A stretch of 64,000 nucleotides of DNA from Lycocorax pyrrhopterus obiensis (taxonomy: Eukaryota; Chordata; Aves; Passeriformes; Paradisaeidae), in the NCBI GenBank assembly GCA_014706295.1, contig JACSVZ010000006.1:25850629-25914628 (forward strand), written 5' to 3'. Below are positions 10,882 through 21,700 of this stretch, in pieces. Each line of letters begins with the position of its first letter. Within the stretch, counting starts at the first letter, position 1. A program made the translations under genes and the position numbers. The notes below the pieces were generated by a model. It was not told the DNA's origin. It searched no databases and was given only the letters and a program-made list of their open reading frames with translations.

Positions 10882-13560
10882 GTGAATTTATAATGCAAGG
10901 TGTCAATCCAATGATATGGGGAACTTCATTCTGCTAATAACCCTCAACACATGCCATGCTCCTGCATCAAGAGAAGCTTCCACATACTCCACTGGGGTTC
11001 ACAACTCTCCTGGGAGACCACATCCACATTTGAAGCATGATGAGGCAATTTAAATTCTCCTTTATAACTATCAAAAATTGTGCAAATTAACAATAGTATG
11101 GAGAATTTTGATCCAGTTGTAGGAAATTTCCAAAATCAAACATTTTCTACTTCGCTCTGCATGTGAATTATCTTCATGTATTTTTATTTGTGGTAACTCT
11201 GGAATATGCCAGAAAAATTCAGAATTTGGCTACCTCCCCAAGTCTGATTTTAAACATAATTTGTGCCAGAATTAGAAATATTTTCATCAATTTGAAGTTT
11301 AAAATCAGCATCAGTTAGTCCTCTGTGAGGCCTTTTGTTCTTAAAATAAAACCGTTTCATTTCAGGCCATGTGAAAACTAGATGGTGAATCAGCTTCAAG
11401 AAGAAAACAAAAATAAGTATTCTGCTGTTCATCAGAAAGTGATGTAGCTTTAACATTACCAAAACACACTATGCTTTACATCTCTAAATATTCCCATCCC
11501 CTCTGACATTTTGTTTGCAATGCTATAAACTGGCGAGTGACCCACTTTTAGGAAACAAATCCCATTCATCATAAAGATTCATCAGAAAAAAAACCCCAAA
11601 ATATAGGTAAAAGTTGATGTTGATATTCTGTATTTCAACAAATAGTCTGTAGTTATTACTCTGAGCAACGTCAAAAAGTGAAATCTGATCAATTACAGAA
11701 ATTTCTTTGGTTGGTTTTGTTGTTTGATTTTTTTTTTTTTAATCCAAAGTTTTTCTTCTCAAATCAGGTGTAGGTAATTTTCGCTGTAAGGAACTAGGGA
11801 GGCAAGCATAATTTTTAAAAACAAAGCATTTTTTCCCCCATGTTTTAAGTAAAAGTTCAAAACTCAGATATGAGTGGTTTAAATATAAACCATAGAGATG
11901 GTTATGAGGAAGGAAGAAGCAAAATAATATCCATTTTGTGAGATATTGATCCAGAAGTGTTTTCCCCAGGCTGAAATCTGAGAGTTTTTTCCTCCCTCTC
12001 TCATTTGCTTCAATATTGCCAATATGAAAGTTCAAGAAGATACAATGAACTTTTTCTCCTTGACTGCGTTTTTCCGAAAGTCTGCCACACTTACAGGGGA
12101 AAAATATCTACTCTTGCAAAACATCCTGCAAAGGACAACTGTATTAAAATAAAAATCAACATATATTACATATTTAGTAGTTGTTTAATTTTGGAAATCT
12201 GATAATGCTCATAAAGCATCTTTGCTAGATGACTAATTAGTTGGCATTCAACCTAAAATGATGCCAAACTTAGCACATCTCTTGTACGCGTGCAGAAGTG
12301 TCTGTAACCTCTCCGCAAAGACTAAATTGCAAAAGGCTATCAGTTCCCAATGACTCCTCCGGGTGTTAATATATTTAGCTTCCTTCTCACTTAATGTGTA
12401 AGCTAACTTAAGAAGGCCTCATTTATTCCATACACTCAAAATAATAAGAGTGGTCCACGGTGCCAGGTGCTGTCCTTTAACAATCACGATCATGCATGTG
12501 AGCACTGCATATGGCGTGTGGGGAATGTGCTGGCATACATGCCAGTGTGGATGGATCACATGTATGGAGAAGGTACTTCCAGAGGAGGAAGAAAGTATTT
12601 CGCAACATAAACCTACGCAAGGATCTCATTCAATCCTGTATTGGAAGCAGCCTATAAAAACTTCATTAGGGCTTCGAGCATCATAAAAAGGGCTGTAGCA
12701 TTTATTTATAAATATTTTTATATTACTTTTACTTTTAAATTTGCATTTTTAATATCTTCATTCCAGATTACAAAATAAACTTTTATTTTGCCTGGATCTT
12801 AATGATTTTTCATTCCAAGTCCCTACACAAAAACATCAAAATCATAAAGAATAGCAAGTCTGGCTGCTTCTTCAGCATCACAAAACCACATCTTAACAGC
12901 GTAAGGAAAGGAAGAGGCCCAAAACCCCCATATGAAGAGCACAGGTGAAGGCTAATTTGAAACTCCGCCACATCTAATTCCTACACAGCAATTAAGTCTA
13001 CTACTTGTAAATCAAAGCTGGAATCAAAGCAACTGTGGTAAAGAACTGGCGTGCTCAGGCACCTGAGGTCTGATTTTCCCTGACTAGTGGGGCAGAATCC
13101 ATCAGCCCTAACCTCCCAGGCTGGTAAAAGTACACTTGTTTCTATTAGGACCCGATCGCGGCATTTACGGGTCAAAAACTGCCAACAACGAGAAGAATCT
13201 GGGTGCTAGACAGGTTCCTCCATCCCCATCAAGCCAACGCACACCGGCTTCAGGGCTTATTTTTCCTCCAGCGCAGCAACCCGAGCCCGGGATGTGGGCA
13301 GAGCAGCAAAGCGGGGGCTGAGCCCGGGACCGCCCCAGCGGGGCCCCCACGGCCGGGACTGCGCAGCACCCCCCGGGCTTTCGGGCCAGGAACTGCCTCG
13401 CTGCCGGCCCTTTTCGGAGGGTTCGGGCCCCGGGGCAGGGAGTGGGGACACACCCCCACGGGTACGGTCAGTAACGGGTCGGTCCGAGCGCTGAGCGCTG
13501 CGTCCCCCGCCCCTGCCCAGCGACCCCCCGCCCGCCGCCGGCACCGCGCCGCCACCGTAC

Positions 13561-13679
13561 CCCCAAATCCCGGTCGCAGCCGGTTGTCATAGCCATCCAG
13601 GAGGCTGTTCAGGATGCTGGTGAAATTCTCCGGCCACAATTTCTCCTCTTTTTTGATCTGCCCCGGCGGCCCGGTGAGA
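13561..13679 (-). CDS. GABRA4: GABRA4 coding exon 2
   Basis: This 119-bp exon completes Cys28 (TG|T) and encodes residues 29-67 plus the first base of Gly68. The peptide runs [20 protein letters not shown], then [20 protein letters not shown] across the junction. It is the mature N-terminus plus the first alpha-helix and the conserved [12 protein letters not shown] motif. NFT at 46-48 is an N-glycosylation sequon. The acceptor is CTCGCAG and the donor is GTACGG. The GQxxKEEKL stretch identifies alpha-4; alpha-6 and the other alphas differ there. The exon sits in the CpG island only 108 bp from exon 1. Confidence 0.95.
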
Positions 13680-13787
13680 CTGCGAGGCAAAGAGGGAGCG
13701 GGTGAGCGGAGCCGCCGGGAGCCCGCGGGGAGCAGCGGCACCGGACCGGCCGCCCGGGCCCCCCGGCGCCGCCGCCGGGGTACTCAC
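13680..13787 (-). other. GABRA4: GABRA4 intron 1 (108 bp)
   Basis: GC-rich mini-intron with donor GTGAGT and acceptor CTCGCAG. Its length is a multiple of three, but retention places a TGA immediately after Trp28 in the receptor frame, so an unspliced message would encode only the signal peptide. Confidence 0.9.
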
Positions 13788-13870
13788 CAGGTCGCCAGGC
13801 ACAGGCAGTGCAGGAGGGCGATGGAGAGACACGAGGACATGGCGATGGCTGGCTCCTTGGCAGAAACCAT
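13788..13870 (-). CDS. GABRA4: GABRA4 coding exon 1 (start and signal peptide)
   Basis: The exon encodes residues 1-27 plus TG of Cys28, starting MVSAKEPAIAMSSCLSIALL and ending HCLCLAT. A hydrophobic core at residues 12-26 forms the signal peptide that targets the subunit to the ER. The chosen ATG matches the mammalian alpha-4 start (MVSAK) and has A at -3 and G at +4. The same frame stays open upstream to 14452, but that extension is low-complexity Ala/Pro/Gly/Arg sequence from the CpG island and would bury the signal peptide. The donor is GTGAGT. Two out-of-frame ATGs lie 8 and 13 nt upstream. The 5' UTR and transcription start cannot be fixed from sequence alone. Confidence 0.94.
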
Positions 13871-13883
13871 CTTTGCATGCCAT
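13868..13883 (-). promoter_or_regulatory. GABRA4: Three overlapping-frame ATGs at the GABRA4 start
   Basis: Reading the minus strand, ATGs occur at 13883, 13878 and 13870, one in each frame; the last is the real start. The first has A at -3 and G at +4, as strong a context as the true start. Through the spliced message (intron 1 is 108 bp, a multiple of three) the first would encode about 62 residues and end at 13587. The second would encode about 53 residues and end at 13609. Both overlap the main coding sequence, an arrangement expected to lower GABRA4 translation if the leader includes them. Confidence 0.6.
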
Positions 13884-13916
13884 ACTTCACGCCTGGGCAC
13901 GTTAAACGCCTTGTCC

Positions 13917-13962
13917 GGGGCGGGGAGGGGGACGCGTGGCCCGGCGGGGGGGCGGCGGCCCC
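13917..13962 (+). other. G-run cluster (possible G-quadruplex) by the GABRA4 start
   Basis: Three runs of four or five G separated by single bases (13917-13931) are followed by a seven-G run at 13956-13962. The pattern could fold as a G-quadruplex on the plus strand, which is the GABRA4 template strand, 47-92 bp upstream of the start codon. The fourth run needs a long loop, so a stable intramolecular fold is uncertain. Confidence 0.35.
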
Positions 13963-14312
13963 CGGCGGTCCCACATGCGCGGCGCCCCGGTTGCCAAGCG
14001 CCCAGCACGGGCGGAGCAGCGGCGAGCGAGTTTCCCCGCACCGTTAACTCTCTCGGGGCAACAGGCGCCGGTCCCCGCCGCTCCCCCGGCTCCCGCCCCC
14101 GCCCCGCCCCGCCCGCGGCCCCGCGCTCCGCCCCGCGCTCCCCTCGCGGCCCGGCCGGCGGCCGCCCTGCCAGCGGCGGCGGTGCGGAGGTGGGCTGACA
14201 GTGCGGAAAGGGAGGCTGGGGGCGGCGCGGGGGTGACCGCGGTGGCGGAGGCTTCGCTCGTCCCGATCGCCTCTGCTCCCCACGAGGGGAAGAAAACCGA
14301 GAGCGGAGGCGG

Positions 14313-14321
14313 GCGGGGGCG
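14313..14321 (+). promoter_or_regulatory. GABRA4: EGR-family consensus site upstream of GABRA4
   Basis: GCGGGGGCG is a perfect match to the EGR zinc-finger consensus GCG(T/G)GGGCG. It lies 443-451 bp upstream of the GABRA4 start codon, within the CpG island. From general knowledge, mammalian GABRA4 is an Egr3-responsive gene, which makes the site plausible. Short GC-rich motifs do arise by chance in such DNA. Confidence 0.45.
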
Positions 14322-14350
14322 ATTAATTCCCCAGCGAGGAGGGTTTGGGA

Positions 14351-17300
14351 GCAGGAGGGTCTCTCCGCTCCAGTAGGAGAGGAGCTGGCAGGAGAGACGC
14401 AAGAAGAGGAGGTGAAGGAAAGCTTTGACTTCAAGGTTAAAACAGAGCGCACCCAAAACAGATGGAAGCGAGTGGGTTATCCCAGGTTTCTAAACGCAAA
14501 AAATGCCAGAATAAGGGAATCGTTTCACATTATATCTGCTGGGTTTTTCTTTTTTCTTTTCTTATCATTCCTATAATTAGGAAACATGATTTGGTGACCC
14601 AAAATTTTTCCATTATGCAAGGTCCAAGGGATTCTGAAGAATTACAGTAAAATCCACTCAGAGGTGTTGTTAGACTGTCACAGGCTATTGGGATGGTTGG
14701 GTGGAGAGGGGAGGACAGGTGGAAAGGAGGAGAACGTGGAGTGTTCCACACACAGTAAGTATTGGCAATAAACAACTTGTTCCTCTGATCAAGTGTGCTG
14801 CAGAGACAATTGTTGAGGTTTGAAAATCAGTGCACATGTCAATTTTAATGAGTATGGTGAAATTCATCATGCACATAGGGCAGGTATTGTAATTGACTCC
14901 AAGACTACAGTACTGTCAATGCTGACAGTAAAAAAGTCTTTATTCATTACTTACTACAGTACCTTTTAGCACTGAAATGCCTGATTATCTTCGAAACTAC
15001 TGTACACTTGAAATCTTCCTGACTGTACTTCAGAGCTTGTTCCAGCAAGGGCACCCTTTGCTGATTCGTTTGAAAAACAATTAAAGCTGTGCTTCAAATC
15101 CATTTAGCCTGCTGACGCTGTTTATCTTTCAAAAAACTCTGTCTAGGCAGTCAGTTCTGCTTCCAATTTTAAAAGCCCTATTTAGGCCTCTGCAGATTAC
15201 TAGTCTGCTTCCTGAGATTTTAACAAGGATCCTCATCTCCTGACTGCTTGACAGGATCCTGATCTGACTGCCTTAGTGGAATGATAAATGTGCTGCCAAA
15301 ACCTCACCGAGTGGGGCGGCCTGCCTATGGACGGCACACACGCTCTGTGCAGTATTTACAAACCTGGACAACACAGACGGTAGGATGTCACACCAAGGTC
15401 ACTTCAGCTCTTGTGATGAGGCTCTCGGAGCAGCCTGTTTAACTCCACACACAGGTGAAAACCAGCACGACAGCCAGAGCCCACTGCTCCGGCTCCATTA
15501 GCAATCTGATCAGGAACAACAGAAGGATGGATGCACAGCTCTTCAGAAGTCTAATTTCACCAGCATCAGATAAGTTTCTCTGGGTTAATCAGCCACTTGG
15601 GATCTTCTATAAAGTGTTGTTATTTGTTTCTCTGGACCAGTCTTCTGCTCTAGCATGGACTATGCCAGGGGGATACTAAGAATAGGCCTCCACTAAAGAG
15701 AGTGTCTAGTTTTTCTCCCTTGCAATAAAAAGTAATCCCTTATTGCAGAATCTTGAAAATATTTCCTAGTGAGGTTATCCTATATACGGATACCTCAAAA
15801 CTTGGCTCTATGGCACGGTCACTTATTGCAGCTGCTGAGGAAGAAAACAAACACCCAGGCAGAGCTGGGGACACCCTTGGGTTTAGATTGTTTTAATACC
15901 TTCTGGATATGTGTAGACACCTGTGTGAACTGAAATAGAAAAGTTGAGTGGTATTCACCAGTAATGATCTCACCACATGAATGTCGTGAGAAATGCTATC
16001 ACACAACCCCTCTCAAATCCATGCCTGGAGTCAGTAGTTCTGCTACAGCTAGAAATCAAAGAAACTCTCCCTTTCATCAAATCTAGGAACTGAGCTGGTC
16101 TTTGAATGATTTCCAAGTTCTTTAGAACAAAGAACAATATTATTGATACCTTTTGTCTCTTCAGTACAGGTACTTCAGTAAAGTAATATTCAGTAAAGAT
16201 AACATCGGGTTACAAGACTTGTGGACGTGCCATGCAAGGGCAAGAAATATTCATGGCTTCTAAGAAGACGCCCATGTTGTTTTTTCTAAGAAAATGTAGA
16301 TACAGTGCCCTTCTGTCACACCAAGCCTGCCTCAGGTTGTATGGATGTAATATTCAGGTGCCATGTGAGTGCATTTACTCCCTACAAGTGCTAAAACTAA
16401 ATGAAAATTCAATTTCTCTAAATCTAGAAAATTAATTCTAGCACTACTCAAATTTATCAGTGGTTAATATCTCCCTCAAATCCAGCAATGACTATCAAGA
16501 AATCCATAAGATTAATACTAAAACCAGGCTGTTGTACTTGATATCTGAAAAACTGTATCATTTGTAGATTGATGAAGCTTTTAAAAAACTAGACTTGAAA
16601 GAAACATAAAGCAGTTCAAAATAACAGTAAACAGTCCTGTAAGCCACATATAGCACCTCTGAGTATTTGTTTATTACTTCTGATATATGCATTGCCCTGC
16701 TTAATTTCAATGTTTTCTGAATTACAACTTAAGAGCTGTTCTAGGGTTTTTTTGGCAACATATTTGTAGCATAGACAAACAGAAACTCTGGAAGTGCTTC
16801 TTTGTCACCAGTAGATGTATGCTGTTTTGAAAAGCACTGCTTCAAATGGTCTTTGATCTCTTCACAGAATATCTGGGTTATATCATCTCTCTAAGAGAAC
16901 TTGATGACTCCAAGAAGGTTTTAGTGGTCACAGGCTGGATTGAAGGTCCCCAAAAGTGTTTGCTGAATTCAGCATTTTCCCAGCTTCTCCAGCTTTTACC
17001 ACCAATTCTTCCAAGATTTCTCTGAAGAAATCTCACCCATCGGGGACTATTGTAAGAAGGGGACTATTTTTGCCAGGCTCCATATGCTCAGAAAGCACTT
17101 GAATTTCTTAAATAGATATTTTTTTTTACTGTCCCTATACTGATTTATCCTACTAATGATTTTTGATGAAACAGACATTCTGGCCAAGCCTCAAAAGCAG
17201 GTTTATCCAAAGCTATGGATCTTTAAGTATAGCTTAATAATTTTTTTATTTGTCACAACACAGAGAAGCAGAAAATTTTCTCATCACTCTTCCCATTTCT

Positions 17301-18747
17301 CCTTTACCCTCAGATTAAATGTAAAGAAAAAGGAAGTCAGTTCTTTTTGTGTGTTAGTCATTATCTAACCTTTACGGGTTTGTATTTTTTTGGTTTGCCT
17401 TTTTTTTTTTCCTTTTGTAAACTATAGGCTCTACCAACACTACAGGTTATAGAGGTAAATTATAGGTTCCATCCTTTCCCCCAGCAGATTTAATTATTCA
17501 GCTGATTTTTACCTGATTTAGTTTTGGCATCAAATCCATGAAGACAGGCGAGCTACTATTGAAAAGACTGAAAATCTTTAATGCCCAGCTACATGTTGCA
17601 TAGTTAAAAACCTCTAACTCTTAGAAAAGAGAAGATAAAACTGGGATCACTGCCAAGCATCTCAATGTTTATCTAAATAGCTAAGTCATTGATTTCTTGG
17701 ATTTTTTAGTTTCTCTCTGTATCAATAGAGTATCTTACATTCTTGAACAAACAACTTGTCTTCACATACATCCTTTTTAAAAAATCAGGGGTTGAGTATC
17801 CATTTTTTGGAAAATGCATACCCTGATCCCATTTTTGGTAGATGACCAAGAAAAAATATGGATACCTTTACTGTACTAACAAAAGTGTCTTTCATTCCCT
17901 TCTTCTCCAACATCCACACTGATTAAAGAGATCATGGAAACCTACATGTCTTGACTTTATCAAAACTTTGACCTGGAGTTCAGGGAAAGTCTGTGCTACC
18001 TGCTCAGGGAAGAGTTTTCAATCAGTGGGGATACCAGGACACTGTGGGCCTTGACTGCACCTCTAGTGATGTGCTTATGTTTGAGGAATGTGGATTTGGG
18101 GTCTATTGACTGAAACTTAAGTTCTGCTCTGGAAACAGTAAGGTAGATGCATAAGCTCTTTCTGGCTCTTCTTCAAGTTCCAGCTTTCCCTGTAGTTCTC
18201 TTTCCTGATGTAGTTCTAGAAGTTTTCACTCCAGGTTCTTATTTCAGTATCTGATCACAGTTTTTACTTATGCACTTCCCTCTCTAAAGAACTTACAGTC
18301 TAGATAAACAAGACTAAGTAAGGACTGGATACAAGAAAGTACTATTATTACTGTTTTCCTGAGAGTAGAGATACAAAAAGCTTAAGTGGTAACGCAACAC
18401 CATGTATGAAATGTAACTACTTCCCATATAAGAAACTTGCAGCAGAACAGGAGCTTAATTCCAGTCTGCTGCGTCCCAGGTCAGTTTTTTAATCACCTCC
18501 TCATCTGTCTTTTCAGAGCACAGCATAAGCTCTATGTAAAACTGAACGTTCAGCTGGCCCAGCTTTGCTTCACTTCCATGGCCAGAACTCCTACGAAACT
18601 GCAGGAGCTGATGCCGACATGCATTTAGCTGTGTATTTTTTCCTCTGACATATGGTATTTACAAGACTGCTCTACAGTACCATGGTTATTTTAACACACA
18701 TGTCCTTGATTGCTTGGAATAAGACTAGAAAATCCTTTGAATACCAA

Positions 18748-18780
<33 letters not shown>

Positions 18781-21700
18781 TGCATATATTGCTATTACTG
18801 ATTGCAAGAAGATTTATATGGATTCTAGTGATTGACACATGGATGTTTAAGGAGGTAAACTGTGAGCTTCATATTTAAGGGGACCTCTACTCTACACACT
18901 GCAATGGAAATGTGTTTGTGGAAGCACTCACTGCAGGAACTGCAATTTGAGGCAAAAAGTGTCATCACCAAGAAAGCACTAGAGGATTCATGTGCCTTCA
19001 TCTCTTCTTTCTCGTCTGACCCTAATACTTTCCTGGCACATACACTCATATAATTTGGCATGTCACTGACCCATGTCACATCTGCAGCCAGGGCCATCAG
19101 AACAAGTCACGGTCACGTCCTCAATGGCAAAGTGGGGAATCAAGCAGATCTCCTGACTTCTATCTCTAAAATGGGCATCCCCAGAAAAATAAGACAAACC
19201 TCTTCATGCAGGGGGTCATGCAGATTTTACTAAAAGCAATACAAATACGTCTCTCTTTCATCGAGGTGAAGGACATGGCAGCCAGGGTTGTGGGGAGAAA
19301 TCTGGGAAGCCGCTGCCCTGTATCCTGCCTTTCCCTGTCAGGGCTCCCACATTTAATGCAAAATGTGTCAAAAATTTTGGTTGCCACGAGCAACAGTTGC
19401 AAACTTTCTGCAGCATTCAGAAGTGACAGGCAGGGCAGAGAGGGGCAGGGGGCTGAGGCAGGGGGAGTTTGTGGGGGCTGCCATAGCTCAGAAGGAGAAG
19501 GGAGGAAGGCTGGATGCTCCCACTTGCAGTCTCCTCCAGATTCCTGCTTTCAGGCAGAGCTTGCTGCTCTGCCTACTGGTTTTAAGACAGCTGCATCCTG
19601 CTGCTGGCAACTGCTCCCAGAGGGAACAAGAGAGAAGATGCACCAACAAACTGCCTTCCTGGAAGGCTTCATTGTTCCCAGTCATTACATGTCTACTAAT
19701 CCCAGAATTATATGAGTCATGGGCAGATACCTGGGGAATGACTTAAATATTCCATGGAAGCTACAGGTCTGGCCGTTGACTCACAGTGAAGCCATTAGCA
19801 GCAGCTCTAGTGATTTTCTTCCTGCCTTCCTCGTGCTTGGCTTGCACCAAAGGAGGAGGAGCCTCATTTTTTCTTTAAAAGGAAGAAAGGAAAGAGTTGC
19901 AAAGTCTCTGGATTGTACAAAGCCAGGTAAAACCTGAAAATTTGACCAAGATGGTTTACAAGGTACTTAATAAAGAACCCAAAATCCTGCAGACAAGTAA
20001 GTAAAACTTAGACTTTTGAATCTCATGAGCCCTGTGGAGCTGATTTCTTGTTCTCAAAAGTCTGGGGCTAGCAGTACATAAGAGACTCTGTTTGTGCTGC
20101 TCTTCCCTCACATTGCCATGCTGTGGGGTTGGCGAGCTGTGCTCAACACCACCTCTTCACTGACAATGATGTTCAGCTGAGAACTTTGCTTTGGTTTGGT
20201 TCACTTCTCAACACTGCTCCCTTTGCTGACGCCACACATACACAGCAACAGAGACTTTCCTTTCTACCTTGAAAGAGGTACATCCTTCATGACACTTGGA
20301 GAAATATAATGGCAGCAGAAGAAGCAAGGAGTACAGTCACTTAAAGGTTTTCTGCATCTACCTTCTTACAAGAGATAGTTCATATAGTGGTACACCAAAT
20401 ATAGTCAAAACCTTCCTTATAATAAGAACGTCTTTGAACTAAATAACAATACCAGCATTTGTGCATTAGGTAGAGAATATTCCCTTTCTCATATTTTAGT
20501 ATAAAAGCAAACAGAATGATTGGGGGGTTTCTGCAAATAGATGTGCCAAGCAGACTGGCCCAGAGGTAAACAGCTGAACAAATTGGTGTTTAGACCTGTA
20601 AGCTCTGCTTGTAAAAGCAAAATTTGCCACTGTGGTAATACACTAAATCTACAAAAGACACACAACTAGTCTGCTCTTCATTACCATCTGGTGGTTGTTG
20701 CATGGAGTGGCATTACTCACATCTCAAAGTCCTGAGGAAAAATTTCATACCCTCAGAAAGGAAAGGGCACTGTAGCAGCAGTGGGCAGCACAAGGGGGAC
20801 TGGTTTTGTCTTATAGGCATCAACACAAAGGCATCAGGGAAATAAAACACTGTAAATATGAGCAGGTAGAAAAGAGAAGTACTTCTCTCAAGTAATTTGA
20901 GGTGTACCTGAGTATAATTTGCAAGGAGCTGAGAACTGCTTGGGAAGCGTTGTCTGCTGTTCCCGCCCACTGGCAATGGCAGCTGAGACCAATTGACAAG
21001 ATAAGGTATGTGTTAGCCACCTTACATAACTAGTTCCCAGATCTTCACTACTCACCCAGAGAGGTATTTTACAGTGGTAGCCTAGCAGGGGGCCCGTGTC
21101 CTCAGTGCTAAGCAAGCGGAGGCTAATTCCATTCTACAGGTATATGGGGAGCTAGCTCGTCTCATGCACAGTGAATTGTATAGTCTCCACCGCTTCCCCT
21201 TGCCACACAATGATTCCACTGAAGGGAAATTGCAGTGTGGTTCGGCTTGGAACTTTTAGAAATCATTGCTCCAAACTGCTCAAAGCACAGCCAGCCTTGA
21301 AGTTAGACCAGGTAGGCCCAGGGCCTCTGAGGAGATCCTCACCCTTCAATCTTTCTGGAGTAGTTCTTATGAAGTAGTCTGCTCTTATACAGAGCGAAAG
21401 AAGAACAATAATTGACAAAGTGTAATACCCTTTTGCTTTTACCTAAGTGTGTGAATCAACAGATAATTGATGTGCAGTGACAAGTCCACTCTAAGTAGTT
21501 TCAACAGTAAAAATATAAACTCCTGGACACAAACACAGAGTGTGCTAGTTTGTGTACACCATGGGGTTGATCCAGTGCAGCTGCAGCATTTCATGTCTTA
21601 TGTACTAGATTGAATTTTTCAAGAACAGCATGAAAAGAAATTCATTATTATAAAATTCACAGGGCATAATGCACTTAGAAATAGTTTTATACTTCAGTTG

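Larger units (their letters stand above)
13260..14350. promoter_or_regulatory. GABRA4: CpG island and probable GABRA4 promoter
   Basis: About 1.1 kb of very GC- and CpG-rich DNA, in sharp contrast to the AT-rich flanks, covers GABRA4 exons 1-2, intron 1 and several hundred bases upstream. Repeated CCCCGCCCC/GGGGCGGGG boxes near 13917-13931 and 14096-14140 are candidate Sp1/KLF sites. I see no TATA box at a plausible distance, consistent with a dispersed CpG-island promoter. Many long ORFs on both strands here are artefacts of scarce stop codons. The transcription start probably lies between about 13900 and 14350 on the minus strand, but this is inferred. Confidence 0.8.

Noticed and set aside
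13614..14198. A 194-codon plus-strand ORF antisense to GABRA4 exons 1-2
   Set aside because: It is a GC-rich shadow of the minus-strand exons and promoter with no recognisable domain.
13871..14452. In-frame N-terminal extension of GABRA4 (about 194 codons upstream of MVSAKEP)
   Set aside because: The frame is open only because the CpG island lacks stops. It is low complexity, would bury the signal peptide, and the mammalian protein begins at MVSAK.
19206..19715. A 169-codon plus-strand ORF in the intergenic region
   Set aside because: There is no known domain, a second frame (19363-19746) is equally open, and no splice, promoter or homology evidence was found.
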